Source of the DNA: Datura wrightii
Taxonomy: Eukaryota; Streptophyta; Magnoliopsida; Solanales; Solanaceae
Reading direction: 5' to 3'
Length of the DNA: 64,000 bases
Assembly (NCBI GenBank): GCA_035772735.1
Contig: JASDFA010000003.1
Span: 127,923,001 to 127,987,000 of the forward strand
The notes under the pieces were generated by a model. It searched no databases. It was not told the origin of the DNA and saw nothing but the letters and a program-made list of their open reading frames with translations. A program made the position numbers and the translations under genes. Shown piece after piece: positions 30,141-41,960 of this stretch. The first letter of the stretch is position 1. Every line of letters begins with the position of its first letter.

Positions 30141-32092
30141 TGATGAGTTGGAAATTTACCAACTCATTAGGCTCCTAAGCATGAGTTTTTGTCAAGTTTT
30201 CGAGTCGTTTATGTAGATTTTATATTCTTTCACTTTGATTCTTTGTAGATACTTCACGTGATCGGAGAAAGCATGAAATTGTGCAAAGCACATAAAGTTT
30301 GAGATGAAATTTGATGAGTTAGCATATGAAGGAGATGATCCAAAGATAGTGGAAGATTTGAGCTCAAGAAGAGGTTCAAGGACATGCTTTGAATTGGCTA
30401 AACGCGGATTCAGAAGGGCAAAGTACGGGAAAAATGCCGAAGTTACTGCCTAGACCAGCAACCCAACTAGCGGTTGGCGGTTTGGCAGTGGCTAAACGCC
30501 GGTTGAACCTCCGGTGGTAACTGCCCCTTGCCCATTTTGTGCAGCAAACAGCCGGTGCTCCGCGAATTGGCACCGGCTAACCGCCGGTGCTTCACAAGTG
30601 AGGCAGTTTAATGAAGGATGAGAAGGTCTGGAAAGGTCTCCAAAGCATCTAAAGACCTCAAGGGCATTTGGAAAAAGTCATTCACGAGAAAGTATAGATA
30701 TTCACATAGCTTTCATTGTAGACCATTTTATTGAACAAATGATTCAAAGAGAAGATGTGTACGAACGAGATATCCAGCAACAAGAAGAAGGAAAAGGATT
30801 GAATAGAGGAACTCCCGAGCATTTGACGATCTTAGATGTGTCGATATCAATGGTAACTCATTATTTCGATGAATCATTTCTTCGGACAGAAGAAGATTAT
30901 GTAAACACTTACTCGAGATCTCACTTATCAGATTCCATTGTGGAAGACACAATTTTTTCTAAAGAATTCGCCATGATATACCTGATCCATCCATAATATC
31001 AGGAAAAATGGATACAAATTTTTGACTGCTACTTAGTATTGGCAATATGTCTGAAAAAGTATCTAAAAATATCAAATTTAGATATTTGTACCCTGTCGAA
31101 GTAAGGAACCATGGCATATATGTCTCATCTAGACTTCATCTTTTTCATAGAATTTTTGGTAGAACTCTTTCACCATAGAATTGTAGATTTAGATAAAACT
31201 TTTCTCCTTCTTTTTATTTAACCCCAATTGGGGGATTTCTACCATTGTTGTAAGATCTTGTGAAGCAAATTTGTGAAGCTAATGTGATGAATGTGAGGGG
31301 AATCATCTTGGTATCTTCTCTCTATCTTTAAATATGCTTGACTACTTTTCTATCTAGAGGTATACTCATGGTGGGTTTATTAATTTGATTGGGTTTTGAT
31401 AAAATGCTCTTGGATTTTTATTGAAATTGTAGATCTATTATCTTCTCCCAAGTTATAATTTCTAAAATTGATTGTTTGCAAACATAAATTGTATTTTACT
31501 TTTCTTGCTTTTGCTTGAGAGAGAAAGGTGAGAATTGGGTGAGAAGATAATAGTGAGTAATTGGAGTGTTTGTGTGTGGAATTAAGCTAGAGATAGTTAA
31601 AACCCACATTTTCACTCCATTAAAGGTCAAGACTAGAAATAGCTAGTCCTTCCTCAAGCTTGTGTGGTTGATTACTTAAATTGTCTTTGGGGTTTGAAAA
31701 AACCCAAGGCATAAACATTCTTATGGTTGAAAAACAAGAGAATGTGAATTATCCACTACTATCTATGCTAATTATGAGTTTAAGGAATTGAAGAAATTCC
31801 CGATTTAGTCATCTATAAAATGCGCCTAGCCATATCACTTGTGCTTGGTTCAATTGGAATTCCCCCAATTAGTCTTAATTTAGAGTTGGATAGTTTTTTT
31901 CTTCTTAATTTTCCCCTAATTTACTTCCAAACGCTGAACAACTATGTGTTCTAGTTTGAGTTAGTCTATAACTCTTGGATTATTGAGTCAATTCTCTATG
32001 GGATTCGACAACGACATCCGCGGGATATTTGTTTTGATACAACGATCGCTTACACTTTTTCTCTAAATGAGGAGTGTATTTGAGCATTATCA
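30141..32092 (+). repeat. 5' LTR of element 4
   Basis: Starts TGATGAGTTGGAAATTTACC and ends GCATTATCA. It carries a cluster of ACCGGC/GCCGGT words at 30458-30597. Relative to the 3' LTR and to the solo LTR at 60934-62512 it has about 380 extra bases (30742-31122), which are plastid ycf2 sequence. Confidence 0.88.
30742..31122 (-). pseudogene. ycf2: Plastid ycf2 fragment (nuclear plastid DNA insert)
   Basis: On the minus strand this reads as a colinear internal stretch of the chloroplast Ycf2 protein, recognised from memory: TYMPWFLTSTGYKYLNL...FSDILPILSSSQKFVSIF...SWRIL, one stop, then KLCLPQWNLISEISSKCLHN, SEEMIHRNNELPLISTHLRS and FLYSILFLLLVAGYLVRTHL. Ycf2 is a very large (about 2,000-residue or more) plastid AAA-type protein; only about 127 codons are here. 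One CAA-type codon has become a stop, so it is dead. The open frame on the + strand at 30739-30996 is its antisense shadow. The left junction follows GATTCAA; the right one is near CTCATCTAGAC. Confidence 0.92.
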
Positions 32093-32096
32093 AAAA

Positions 32097-32114
32097 TGGC
32101 GTCATTGCCGGGGA
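32097..32114 (+). promoter_or_regulatory. Primer binding site, element 4
   Basis: TGGCGTCATTGCCGGGGA, four bases after the LTR end, tRNA-Asp type with two changes. Confidence 0.85.
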
Positions 32115-32217
32115 ATTGAGTTGTGATAAGCCATTAGTTATTTACAAATTCGAACTAGTTTTGCATTTTTGTTTTACATCTTGTGTTGTTTTTATTTTAT
32201 TTGTTTGTAGTTGTATG

Positions 32218-33200
32218 ATGGAATGGTAGAATGAAAGGAGGTTAGTTGGTTGGAACCCTTATTATGATGACCCATGCCCCTATTATAGAGGACCACACTA
32301 TTGGCAAGATTGCAAATATGCCCCTAGAAGGGAGATGAGTGCACCTTCTTCTTCCTATGATGGGTATAGATGCACATTATATGGTAATCATGGGAGTTAT
32401 TGGGATGGATGCCCAATTAGGGTCACTTCTCGTTATAGTGGCTATGATAGAAGTTGTGATACTAAGCTTGACAGGAATGAAGCCATGGCAAGTGAGGGAA
32501 GGAGAATTACATATGGGCGCATGGAAACCATGCTCCAAGCTTTTTTGGAGCAGGAGTCTAATGCAGAAAAGAATGTAAATCAACTCCTCCTCAATGAATA
32601 ATCAAAATGGGGCATAGCTCAGCTTGACCATGGAATCATCAACTCCTAAAGAAGAAAGCTGTAAATATCTACAAGAAGAAGCGGAGGAGACATTGAGGAG
32701 CATAACAAGAAGAAATGAACAATGGGGCATAGCTCAACGTGACTCATGGGAGGCAGCTCAAAATGATGATGAATAAGGAGTCAAGGTGAACTTTGAATAA
32801 GTCATAGAGTTGCACCAACCAACCAACATTGCAAAAATACAAGATGCCAAAGTTGAAGAAGTGAAACTAGAGTCTCCACATGACATCCAACAAACCATGC
32901 TCAAAGACTTTAGTGCACTTAGAAAGGAGGATGTAAAGCAAGAAGAATTCTTAAAAGAGGAGTGACTTAAACCGCCCTCTTATTATTTTTCAACATTGAA
33001 CTTGGTTGACAAAATGGAGACTGAGGAGACCAAGTCACTGAAGGAAGTTGAGGAGGATGATCAAGGTGGCTTCATCTTAGAATATGCCATGCCAACAAAG
33101 TCAAAGAATATCCCCCCTCTAAGGGCCAAGAAATACAAGATGTAACATCCATTGCTTGGCCCTTTGATGCCTACACCACCACCCCTCAAGTGGAGTAAAA
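32218..33200 (+). pseudogene. Small gag-like protein of element 4 with two decayed zinc knuckles
   Basis: From an ATG at 32218 (stop at codon 4), reading GWNPYYDDPCPYYRGPHYWQDCKYAPRREM, then MSAPSSSYDGYRCTLYGNHGSYWDGCP (open at 32335-32601). The second cysteine cluster C-x12-C has exact CX2CX4HX4C spacing with Y and S in place of the second Cys and the His; the first cluster is a looser copy. After 32601 the frame is broken, with Glu/Lys-rich pieces (WGIAQRDSWEAAQNDDE; FSALRKEDVKQEEFLKEE). No capsid core or protease is recognisable. It is probably the leftover nucleocapsid part of a gag gene. Confidence 0.55.
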
Positions 33201-33265
33201 AATGGACAAGAAACTAGGGGTGAGATTCAAATGCTCAAAGTGGAGAAAAAAGTTGTGAAAGCTGA

Positions 33266-33315
33266 AGTTGCTGAGCCACGACATTACCTAAGGTGCTTCT
33301 TGGGGGCAACCCAAG
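33266..33315 (+). promoter_or_regulatory. Double-hairpin motif, element 4
   Basis: Stem 1 GTTG...CGAC (33267-33282, U-G pair), linker ATTACCTAAGGTG, then CTTGGGGGCAACCCAAG as stem 2 with a shortened loop. A single copy, as in element 2, the other element without ORF2. Confidence 0.75.
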
Positions 33316-35520
33316 TTATTTTATATTTTATTTTTGTTTCTCCTTTTGTTTTGTTTTTCTTTACGCTTGTGTTGTCTTTGATCGTGCAGGGATGGAACAG
33401 GTATGGAATGTGATAAAGGTGAGAGAAGCCAAATTCAAATTGAGAAATCGGTGCTACACCACTGAAACACAAATTCAAGGGCGCAAAACGTCAGTCAAAC
33501 ACCGGTTATGAGCAGAAGGCGTGGAAAGAGGAAGTTCTGAAGAAATGGTTCTAAAATGTACATAGTTCTGTAGATGCCTCTATCGTACCAGGGAGTTCTT
33601 TCACCTATTCCTCCCTTAATTTGTTTAACCATAGGCATCAAGTACAATACATTGTTTTTTTAGGGGGTGAAGTCTAGGTAACCCCCTTGTTAAGTGATGT
33701 ACGATATGACCATACGATAGATTGGGTGACGTCATTCTTAAGAGAAAATCGTCACTACTTGCGAGTTAGTATCGCCTTCTTAGATAGTAGTCTTTGAATA
33801 AACTTCAAGGGTTTTCTTTATAATACGGTTCTTTCCCAAGGAGTGATTTCTTTGTCTTTTCTTTTTATTGTCGAACTGGGTTGTCACTTACTGATGATAG
33901 ATGAGAGACGACTTTCTTCGGGGAAAATGTCAAGTCTAGAGTCTTATGAGTCTTTTGTGCACTTGTTTGATGAGGTACCACCAATAGTTCTTGATTATAC
34001 ATGAGAGTTGAAAAGATAAAGGGGGCATCTAAATGTGAAAGTGTGCACTCCTTTCTCATGGATTATACATTCCTTTCTTTGCATTTTGATTTGTAACTAA
34101 CTTGTCAAAAGTCATTCTCTTAATATGATGAAGGAAGTGTATGAACTCCTTGGATTGTGATGCCTTGTGTGGTGAGACTTTTTTCTTAATTCTTGTGTAT
34201 GCACGATTGTCTAGAAGACTAGAACTTTCTGTAAGTTTGATTCAAAGCGAAATGATAGATGGGGCTGAACCTAGAACATGATCTTAGGCCCTCTTTTATT
34301 AAGTCACTTCACGCAAAATGAACTCCTTGAACATTTATCTTTTATGGACAACTTTTGAGCCTTGGACCATTTATTTGAAAACACATTACAAGCCTAATGA
34401 CCATTTTTAATCCTTCTCTTTGGCATCCATCCTGCCTAGTTGCTAGTAATGAAAGAATGAAAATATTGAGGGGCTTCAAGCACAAGAAATAGGGAGAGAT
34501 AAGGAAATAAATGAGAAATGAGGCAAAAGCCTAAGTTTGGGTTTGCAAGAGTAGGGGGAGAAATGAGAATCCCAAAATTGAGTTAGCAACAAAATTGTGA
34601 TGAGTTGAATGAATCGATGGGTTGAAAGACCTCGAATCATCAAAAGAAAAAGGATAGTAAAAAAGTGCTATCTCTTGCATAGATAAGGTAAATGTGAAAT
34701 TCATGGGCGTTATAAGGGTGGCTTGTGTTACACAAACCATAAAGATTATTAACAAGGAGAAATAAGGTGGAGTGATATCAATAAATGATGGAATGTTACA
34801 AGTGTTTATAAAGGCATTAGGGAGGCTTTAGTCACAAAAGCTAAATGTTTGTTCTACCCTTACCCCTTCCTTCATTATGAACCGCAAGTTCTAATTGATT
34901 TTGAGTATAGAAACACTACATTAGTAGAAAAATACATGAAGGGAAAGCCTATGGGTTAACTTGTATGCACTTGAATTTCTTTGTGAGAGTGAGCGCATTT
35001 GTCTTATATTATAATCCCTTTGTGTGAAATGCTCAAAAATATGTGGGATTCTCTCTTCTTGTGAGTGGAATCATTTACTTGGAGTACATGCTTAAAAGTT
35101 TTTTCAAAAGAGAGGTATGACTGAGTCAAGCGGGTAGCGAACTTTAAGGCAAGCTTTGAATGTGATTTGTCAATGACTTGAGATTCTCTTTGAACTTGTT
35201 TTGATTAATTATGCCCCTAATTTGAATGGAAGGAATGCATGCAAAATATGTTTAATGATTGTGGTCACCTGTTGAAGCTTGTGCAATATGGTTTAAGTCT
35301 TTTCTTTTTCTTGAGTTGGTGTATAATGTTGGGTTGTCTTGAGGCTTGATGATTTTGTGTACAACTATGATAATGCTCTAAGCTTTAGCAATGTCCTCTT
35401 GTGAAAGAATGTCTTGATTGTCCCTTGATGCAAAAACTCATATATACAGCATATTGTTCAATTGCTTAACTGTAAAGAATTGCATTACTGAGGAAAAGCA
35501 ATGGTTCAAGTTTTGGGGTT
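33316..35520 (+). other. Non-coding tail and PPT region of element 4
   Basis: No gene. It contains a block C-like segment (34208-34232, CTAGAACTTTC), block D traces (34829-34905) and block E (34937-34995: AAAGCCTATGGG then TTTGTGAGAGTGAGCG). Before the LTR, ATTGC...GCAAT (35479-35502) can form a stem around ACTGAGGA. GTTTTGGGGTT (35510-35520) is the purine-rich tract. Confidence 0.6.
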
Positions 35521-37070
35521 TGATGAGATGGAAATTTACCAACTCATTAGGCTCCTACGCATGAGTTTTTGCCTACTTTTTGAATCATTTATGTGGATTT
35601 TGTGCTCTTTCTCTTTGATTCTATATAGATACTTCACCTGAGTGGAGAAAGCATGAAATTGAGAAAAACACATGAAGTTTGAGATGAAATTTGATGAGTT
35701 AGCATATGAAAGAGAGGATCCAAAGATAAGGAAAGATTTGAGCTCCAGAAGAGGTGCAAGGACATGCGTTGAATCGGCTAAACGTAGACCCAGAAGGGGA
35801 ATGCGGGTAAATGAAGTTACTACCTAGACCAGCATGGTGGTTTGGCAGTAGCTAAATATCAGTTGAACAGTCGGTGGTCACTGCCCCTTGCCCATTTTGT
35901 GTAGTGAACAACTGGTGCTCCGCGGATTCACACCGGTGCTTCACAAATGGGGCCGTCTAATAAAGGGTAAAAAGGTCTCCAAAGCATCTAAAATCCTCAA
36001 GGGCATTTGGGGGATATCGTACACAAGAAAGTATAGATATTCACATAGCTTTCATTGTACACCATTTTATTGGACAATTGATTCAACAATTCATTCATAT
36101 AGACTTCATCTTTTTCATAGAATTTTTGGTAGAACTCTTTCACCATAGAATTGAAGAGTTAGATAGAACTTTTCTTCTTTTTATTTAACCAAAATTTATG
36201 GAATTCCAACATTGTTGTAAGAGTTGGTGAAGCAAATTTGTGAAGCTAATGTGATGAAAGTGAGGGGAATCCTCTTGGTATCTTCTCTCTATCTTTAAAT
36301 ATGCTTGACAAATTTGCTAGCTAGAGGTATACTCATTGTCGGTTTATTAATTTGATTGGGTTTTGATAAATTTCTCTTGGATTCTTATTGAAATTGTAGA
36401 TTTATTATCTTCTCCCTAGTTATAATTGCTAAAATTGATGGTTTTCAAACATTAATTGTGCTTTACTTTTCTTGCTTTTGCTTGAGAGAGAAAGGTGAGA
36501 ATTGGATGAGAAGATAATAGTGAGGAATTGGAGTGTTTATATGTGGGATTAAGCTAGAGATAGTTAAAGTTCACATTTTCACTCCATTAAAAGGTCAAGG
36601 CTAAAAATAGCTAGTCCCTTCTCAAGCTTGTGTGATTGATTACTTGAATTGGCTTTGGGGTTTTGAAAGAACCCAAGGCATAAACATTCTTATGATTGAG
36701 AAACAAGAGAATATGAATTATCCACTGCTTTCTATACTAATTATGTGTGTAAGGCATTGAAGAAATTCCCAATTTAATTGTGATCTCATCTATAGAATGC
36801 CCCTAGCCATATCACTTGTCATTGCTTCAATTGAAATTCCCCCCGATTAGTCTTAGTTTAGAGTTATATAGTTTTTTTCTTCTTAATTTTCCCCAATTTG
36901 CTTTTCAAATGTTGAACAACTATGCATTCTAGTTTGAGCTAGTCTTTAACCCTTGGATTATTAAATCTATTCTCTATGGGATTCAACCCCAACATCCGTC
37001 CGGATATTTATTTTGATACAACAATCGCTTACATTTTTCTCTAAACGAGGAGTATATTTGAGCGTTATCA
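35521..37070 (+). repeat. 3' LTR of element 4
   Basis: Starts TGATGAGATGG and ends GCGTTATCA. 1,550 bp, colinear with the 5' LTR except for the missing plastid insert. It carries the GCCGGT-type cluster in weaker form (35820-35945). Confidence 0.9.
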
Positions 37071-38088
37071 GTTACCGGTCATATGGCTAGTCGTAGGACG
37101 AGTCGGCGCTAGCTATGGAAATTTCCCTATTAGCTTAGAAAACAGTCTCTGATGTTTGTATAAATACCTTTTATGTTATTTAGTAGAAGAGAGATCAATA
37201 TACATGTTATTAAATTGACAGATGTATTGTGTGTGAATTATTATCAAGTTTTGGAGAGCAATTCTTGAGATCAACACTTGATTTTCTTAATTGTTCTTGA
37301 TTTTGTTTATCAATATTCAAAGCAGGTTTTCTTCCAATTATTATTGGAAGTATTTAATTCTGTGTTTGTCTATGAGTTCTAATTGCGATCTTACAATCAT
37401 AAGAGGCTAAAACCTCCATAACTAGGATTGTGGGAACCATGGAGATTTAACAAAATAGGGTTAAACAAAGTGATTCAAAACCAATGCTAAACACTTGAAT
37501 TGAATTGTCTTCATCTTTAAAAATTTCTTAACATTGCGCAATGCTAGGACTTGCCCGAATTCTTTACTTGCTTGAGCCTAGAGAAGTAGAGATTAAGATA
37601 ATAGAATTGCAACAAAGCCTTGAGTTTTATGATCATTGTATGACTTGAGTTGCAGTCGCCGGAATGTTAATTTGGAATGTACTGATAATGGTTAGTTTGA
37701 AATCGGTCATGAGACTTGACCAGGTAATTGAGTAGAGTCATCCAATAGGGATGAATCAGTCGTTTCGATGAACCTTAGTTATCAGTTCTACAAGTAACCA
37801 TTGGGATTTATCACATGTGTATAGCCGAAATAGTTATGAACCCATGGGGAACACTTACCCTAGTTATTTGCAAATCTTGATAACAACCACAATTGGGATC
37901 TTGTTTTATTATTGTTTTTTGCTTTAAACCCCCCACTTTGGAGATAACTTACCAACAAGTTTAAGTATCAACATTAGTCTAGTTCTTACCTTATTCCCTA
38001 TGGGTTTGACCCTAATCTCTTTGTTGAGTTCTTTATTGATAGTGCACGCTTTATACATTGCCAGGAAGTATGAGTTTAAGTGTTATCA
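37071..38088 (+). repeat. 3' LTR of element 3, second part
   Basis: Resumes after the GTTAC duplication with GGTCATATGG and GTCGTAGG words. It contains TATAAATA (37160-37167) as the likely promoter and matches 20941-21568 from 37455 on. It ends GTGTTATCA at 38088. Confidence 0.85.
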
Positions 38089-40019
38089 ATGACTTGTTAA
38101 GTGACTCATTGAGTGAAGGAAAGATCAGGGTTAGGGTATTTCTCCAGTGGCGACAGATCAGACAATGACCAGTTAGATGTCCCGACGGATCATTGAGCGG
38201 GTCATAGGGTTTGGTAGTGTGCAATTTACTGTCGAATCACAAAGGGTGTTTTTGTAATATCTAAGTTTCTAACTCTGAAACTATGTTTTTAAGCTTCAAA
38301 GTGTGTTTCAAGAGGGTTCAACCTAGTCTAAGTTATTATGTTCTCATACATTCATTGAATTGGAAATCCTCTTCCAAGATCAAGATAGGGTTCCTCACCA
38401 ATTCACTCTCAATCTTCTTGGATGATCAAGGAAAGCTTAGAAATCAAGTCACCCAGGTATGTAGGGACATGAATGGGGGATTTCTTCTACCCTCATGCCC
38501 AATTTCTTCTATAATTCATGAATTCAAATCTCTAATTAAGTGTATTGAAAATTCTAGGGTTTTAACCCAATTCCATGTAAATATCCGTGCTATGTCTATG
38601 GGTCCAATCCCTTCATGATTTGATTTATGATCTAAGACTATTGGGGCATATTTTACTCTTAATTTATTATTAAATCATGATGTCAAGTTTATGAGAATTA
38701 TGCCTTATTATGCATGATTTATGAAATTCAAGCTTATGAGTCTATGATTTCAAGTATTATGAACTATCTAGTAAGCATGAATGTTTATGAATCCTTAACT
38801 TATGATTTTATGAGTTTTAATTATGAAGCTTATTTCAAGTATGTATGACTCTGTGATTTGTGCAAGCTCATGCAATTTAATTATGTTCACCATGATTTTG
38901 GCCAAGGCCTACAAAATTAGTTTTAAAGAGATAATTGTAGTCAAGACTCCCCAGTTATTCATATTCAAGTTCTATTTTGGGAATATGATTATATGAGCAA
39001 GATGCATGTTTTCGGAGTAGTGTCTAGCAATGAGTAGGTCAGGGATTTTGAGGACCTCAATCTCTGAACTACATGCCAACATAGGATATATTCTTATTGG
39101 GACCTCTCAAGACAGTGTTTCCTTAGCTCGAGGGCATATCCGTGATATCACACCTCTTTTGTCCTTTGCCCCAGCAAGGTTTAAGATGACTCTCCTTCGC
39201 GTGGGCAAGACGTGCGATCATCATGTGCTCATACATGATGGTTTTTGGTTGTGGCGAGTCTACCATTATTCCTCATGATTTCACATATTCATGTTCAGGA
39301 CTCATGATATTATATTTCATAGCACATTTGACCCATTGATCAGTTTATGAGTTTTCATTTACGATTTCAAGCATGACGAGTTATATGATTTGTATTTATA
39401 AACTATGGATTGTTATGTTTAGATTATAATGATTATCTTATGAACATGTATACATCAGATTTATGGCTTTTAGCATGCAGTCCTTATTCTCATGAACTTT
39501 GTTGATTTATACTCACGATTTCATAATATCATTTTATTAGCATGTTTTACCTACCTTACATACTCAGTAAATTCAAAGAACTGACTTTATACCCCATGAT
39601 ATATCGTCTCATGATTTTGGTTTGGGTGATCCAACTCAGTCTTGCCGATACTCTACTCCCGACCAATCCAGTCCTATTCCCGCTTGGGTGAGTCCTCATC
39701 CTCCGGCGACCTTATCAATTTTATATTTTTACCATGCCTTTCAGTTTCTGACCTAGAGGGTTAGTTGGGTGTATTGTCCCATCAGCCCATCAGATGTTCT
39801 AGAGGCTTTTCAGATGACATATATAGATATTTTCAGCCATGTTGGTTGTTATTATCTTATGTTGATACGCATCGTAGAGTTTTGCTTATGTCATGTTCAT
39901 GCTTAATTCCGCTTTAGTTTATGCTCTTGAGTTACTATGCTTATGCCATGGGTCAGCTTGAAGCCATTCGTGGTCCAAGTCCTATGTCTCGGTCCGGGGT
40001 CTCTACTCGGGTCGTGATA
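38089..40019 (+). repeat. 3' LTR of chromovirus A, second part
   Basis: Resumes the GTGACTCATTGAGTG word array interrupted at 20743. It includes the 'caggtatgtagg' stretch shared with LTR B and ends GGGTCGTGATA at 40019, matching the reverse complement of the LTR ends at 53621 and 58567 (TGTCACGACC, TGTCATGAC). No genes; the ORFs at 38283, 39030 and 39921 are chance frames in the LTR. Confidence 0.8.
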
Positions 40020-41960
40020 GATTGTATATCAATTGCCTTTGGATCTTGTATTGCATTACATCACATTATTTCATCACCATTATTATTATTTTTGATCAAT
40101 TTGTGTTGTTGAGTTTATTACTAAATTCTTAAATGGTCATGATTATGGTTGAGATTTTTTAATTATTGAGGATTTCTTTTGTAATACCCTATACCTCTCA
40201 TCATGTACGACTCAGTTAATAACGATGAAAGTAATTAAATTCGAGATGGTGAGGTAGTACTTGAACGTATAGTTCAAAGTGGCCAAATGTACATAAGTGT
40301 TAAGTTAATGTAATGGGGTTAAGAGTTGGAAAATGAAACAAAATAAGTGAGGTTCTCACTTGAATTAATTAAGCCGATAGGTAACAAGTAGATGCATCAC
40401 TACTTAAGCTAAATTGACCAAGTAAAGAGGGACATGTAGCTTCATCACCTGCTTAAAATAATGGACCCATTTGTGGTCCAAATGAAATGAAATAAAAGGA
40501 GAGGAAAATATTAAGAAAGTTGGACAACTCAACACCCTAACTCTGTCCCAAAAGCCCAAACCAAGTCAAGCCCATAAGAGGCATTAATTAAGGCCAAGTA
40601 GGTGCATCACCTACTTGTATTTTTGAGCAGCTTAAGTTCCAAATAGGTGCATCACCTACTTGACTAATTATAGGACCAAAATGAAGGGATAAGCAACATA
40701 AAAGTTTGACTCAAATCTATCCCAATTTTTGTCCAAAGAAGAGGTGACCAAGGGGGTCCCTTATAAGGGCCAAAGTTGATCAAATTATTCACAATGACAT
40801 AGTCCAAAATTCTAATTTATCTAAAGCTCTCAAGTCTCTCCTCACCCTCTCCAACCAGCCACCACGAAATTCCCTCTAGGGTTCTTGAATAGTTCATCTC
40901 CTTCGAAGCATAAGGTAAGTGAATACACTTTAAGTCTAGTGTAATTCTTCTATGTAGAAAAACAAAATTATGTTGTGAAAATCTAATAGAATTGGTAGCC
41001 TCTCTCTCCCCAATCCGGCTGAACCGATCTCCTTGATTATTAAGAGATTTTCTCTTTTTCTTTGATTTATGTATAAACGGAAGTCAAGCTCTTGATGTGT
41101 ACAAAAGATGGGAAATTCACACCTCCTCCAAGGTAAGGTTTATGCCTATTTTCCCTCCTTATGTGGGAAATTAGGTGGAGAATTCTATGTATATTATTGT
41201 TAAGAACTCACCAAACGGTGATCAAAAGCCGTGAGTTCAATATAATTCTATTTTATTGAGGAAAGAGTGGACTGTTTAAGGGTTGTTTTATTTCCTCTTG
41301 GTGGTTGAGGCAGTAGGGTTGGAGAGTGAGTGCTTGTGTTTAAATGGAGGATAAGGGAGTTGCGATACACCCTTTAATTAAAGTCTATATGTATATTCTG
41401 CCAACATGTGCGTAGATACTGTTTTGCAAAGATGCATTGTTTTTAGTGGAGAATATTAGATTTATTATGCACTAATATTGTATAATAAATATTAAAGGAA
41501 TGCCCAAACCGTGTTGATCATAATTGTCGTAAAAATAAGGTATGTAAAACTAAAACTTCTTTTGTTGCTAAATCACAAACCATTGTGACATATTCCTCCT
41601 ATATAAGATAACATGTATATGTGGGATATACAATCCGTCCTTACATTTCCCAAATTACTCCAATTGCATAATTGATAATGAACTTAAATTGTTCACACAT
41701 TTCATGTCACTTCATCTCACATGGTTCTAATGCTACTAATATTGTTCATATTATTTCACTTAAAGTGTGCATATGTATTCACTTGATAGATGTTATTATT
41801 TTACTTGTAATCTGCCCCCCTCCCCAATTGAAATAACTAATTGTTGCATGTTAAGCAAACTAATTCTAAGTATCGCAGTTAATATTAGCATGTAATGAGC
41901 CAAAAAGATAACATAATGAACTCTTCAAGTCTAAAATAAAGATTACATGTTTCTTCCCCA
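40020..41960 (+). repeat. Unassigned LTR-like repeat sequence
   Basis: 40020-40187 is AT-rich with nothing recognisable. From about 40192 the sequence begins TGTAATACCCTATACC, a typical LTR-type start. It contains a R/U5-like stretch ending CATAAGGTAAGTG (40908-40921, splice-donor-like) and the word GTAGGTGCATCACCTACTTG (40600-40660, repeated, palindromic TAGGTGCATCACCTA). No ORF or primer site identifies the family and the right end is unclear. Confidence 0.35.

Larger units (their letters stand above)
30141..37070 (+). mobile_element. Element 4: small-gag non-autonomous LTR element
   Basis: LTRs 30141-32092 (1,952 bp, including a plastid insert) and 35521-37070 (1,550 bp) flank a 3.4-kb interior with primer site, a decayed zinc-knuckle protein, one double-hairpin motif and a non-coding tail. 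Flanking GTTAG (30136-30140) and GTTAC (37071-37075) are a target duplication with one change. It lies inside the 3' LTR of element 3. No RT or integrase. Confidence 0.88.
20744..38088 (+). mobile_element. Element 3: Athila-related element with gag-protease and ORF2
   Basis: Plus-strand relative of element 1. Order: 5' LTR 20744-21568, primer site 21574-21591, gag-protease pseudogene, two hairpin motifs, ORF2 unit (TATA-like box, putative intron, ORF2), non-coding tail, PPT region, 3' LTR from 29473 split by element 4 and ending at 38088. No RT or integrase. The flanks TGACC (20739-20743) and TGACT (38090-38094) could be a decayed duplication, but the host there is itself rich in TGACC/TGACT words. 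The 5' LTR seems to lack its first 65 or so bases. Confidence 0.85.

Noticed and set aside
30739..30996. 85-codon open frame on the + strand in the LTR of element 4
   Set aside because: It is antisense to the ycf2 fragment; the minus strand gives a recognisable Ycf2 reading over a longer span.
38283..38618. 111-codon frame with a hydrophobic start
   Set aside because: Falls within the 3' LTR of chromovirus A and has no counterpart in the other LTRs of the family.
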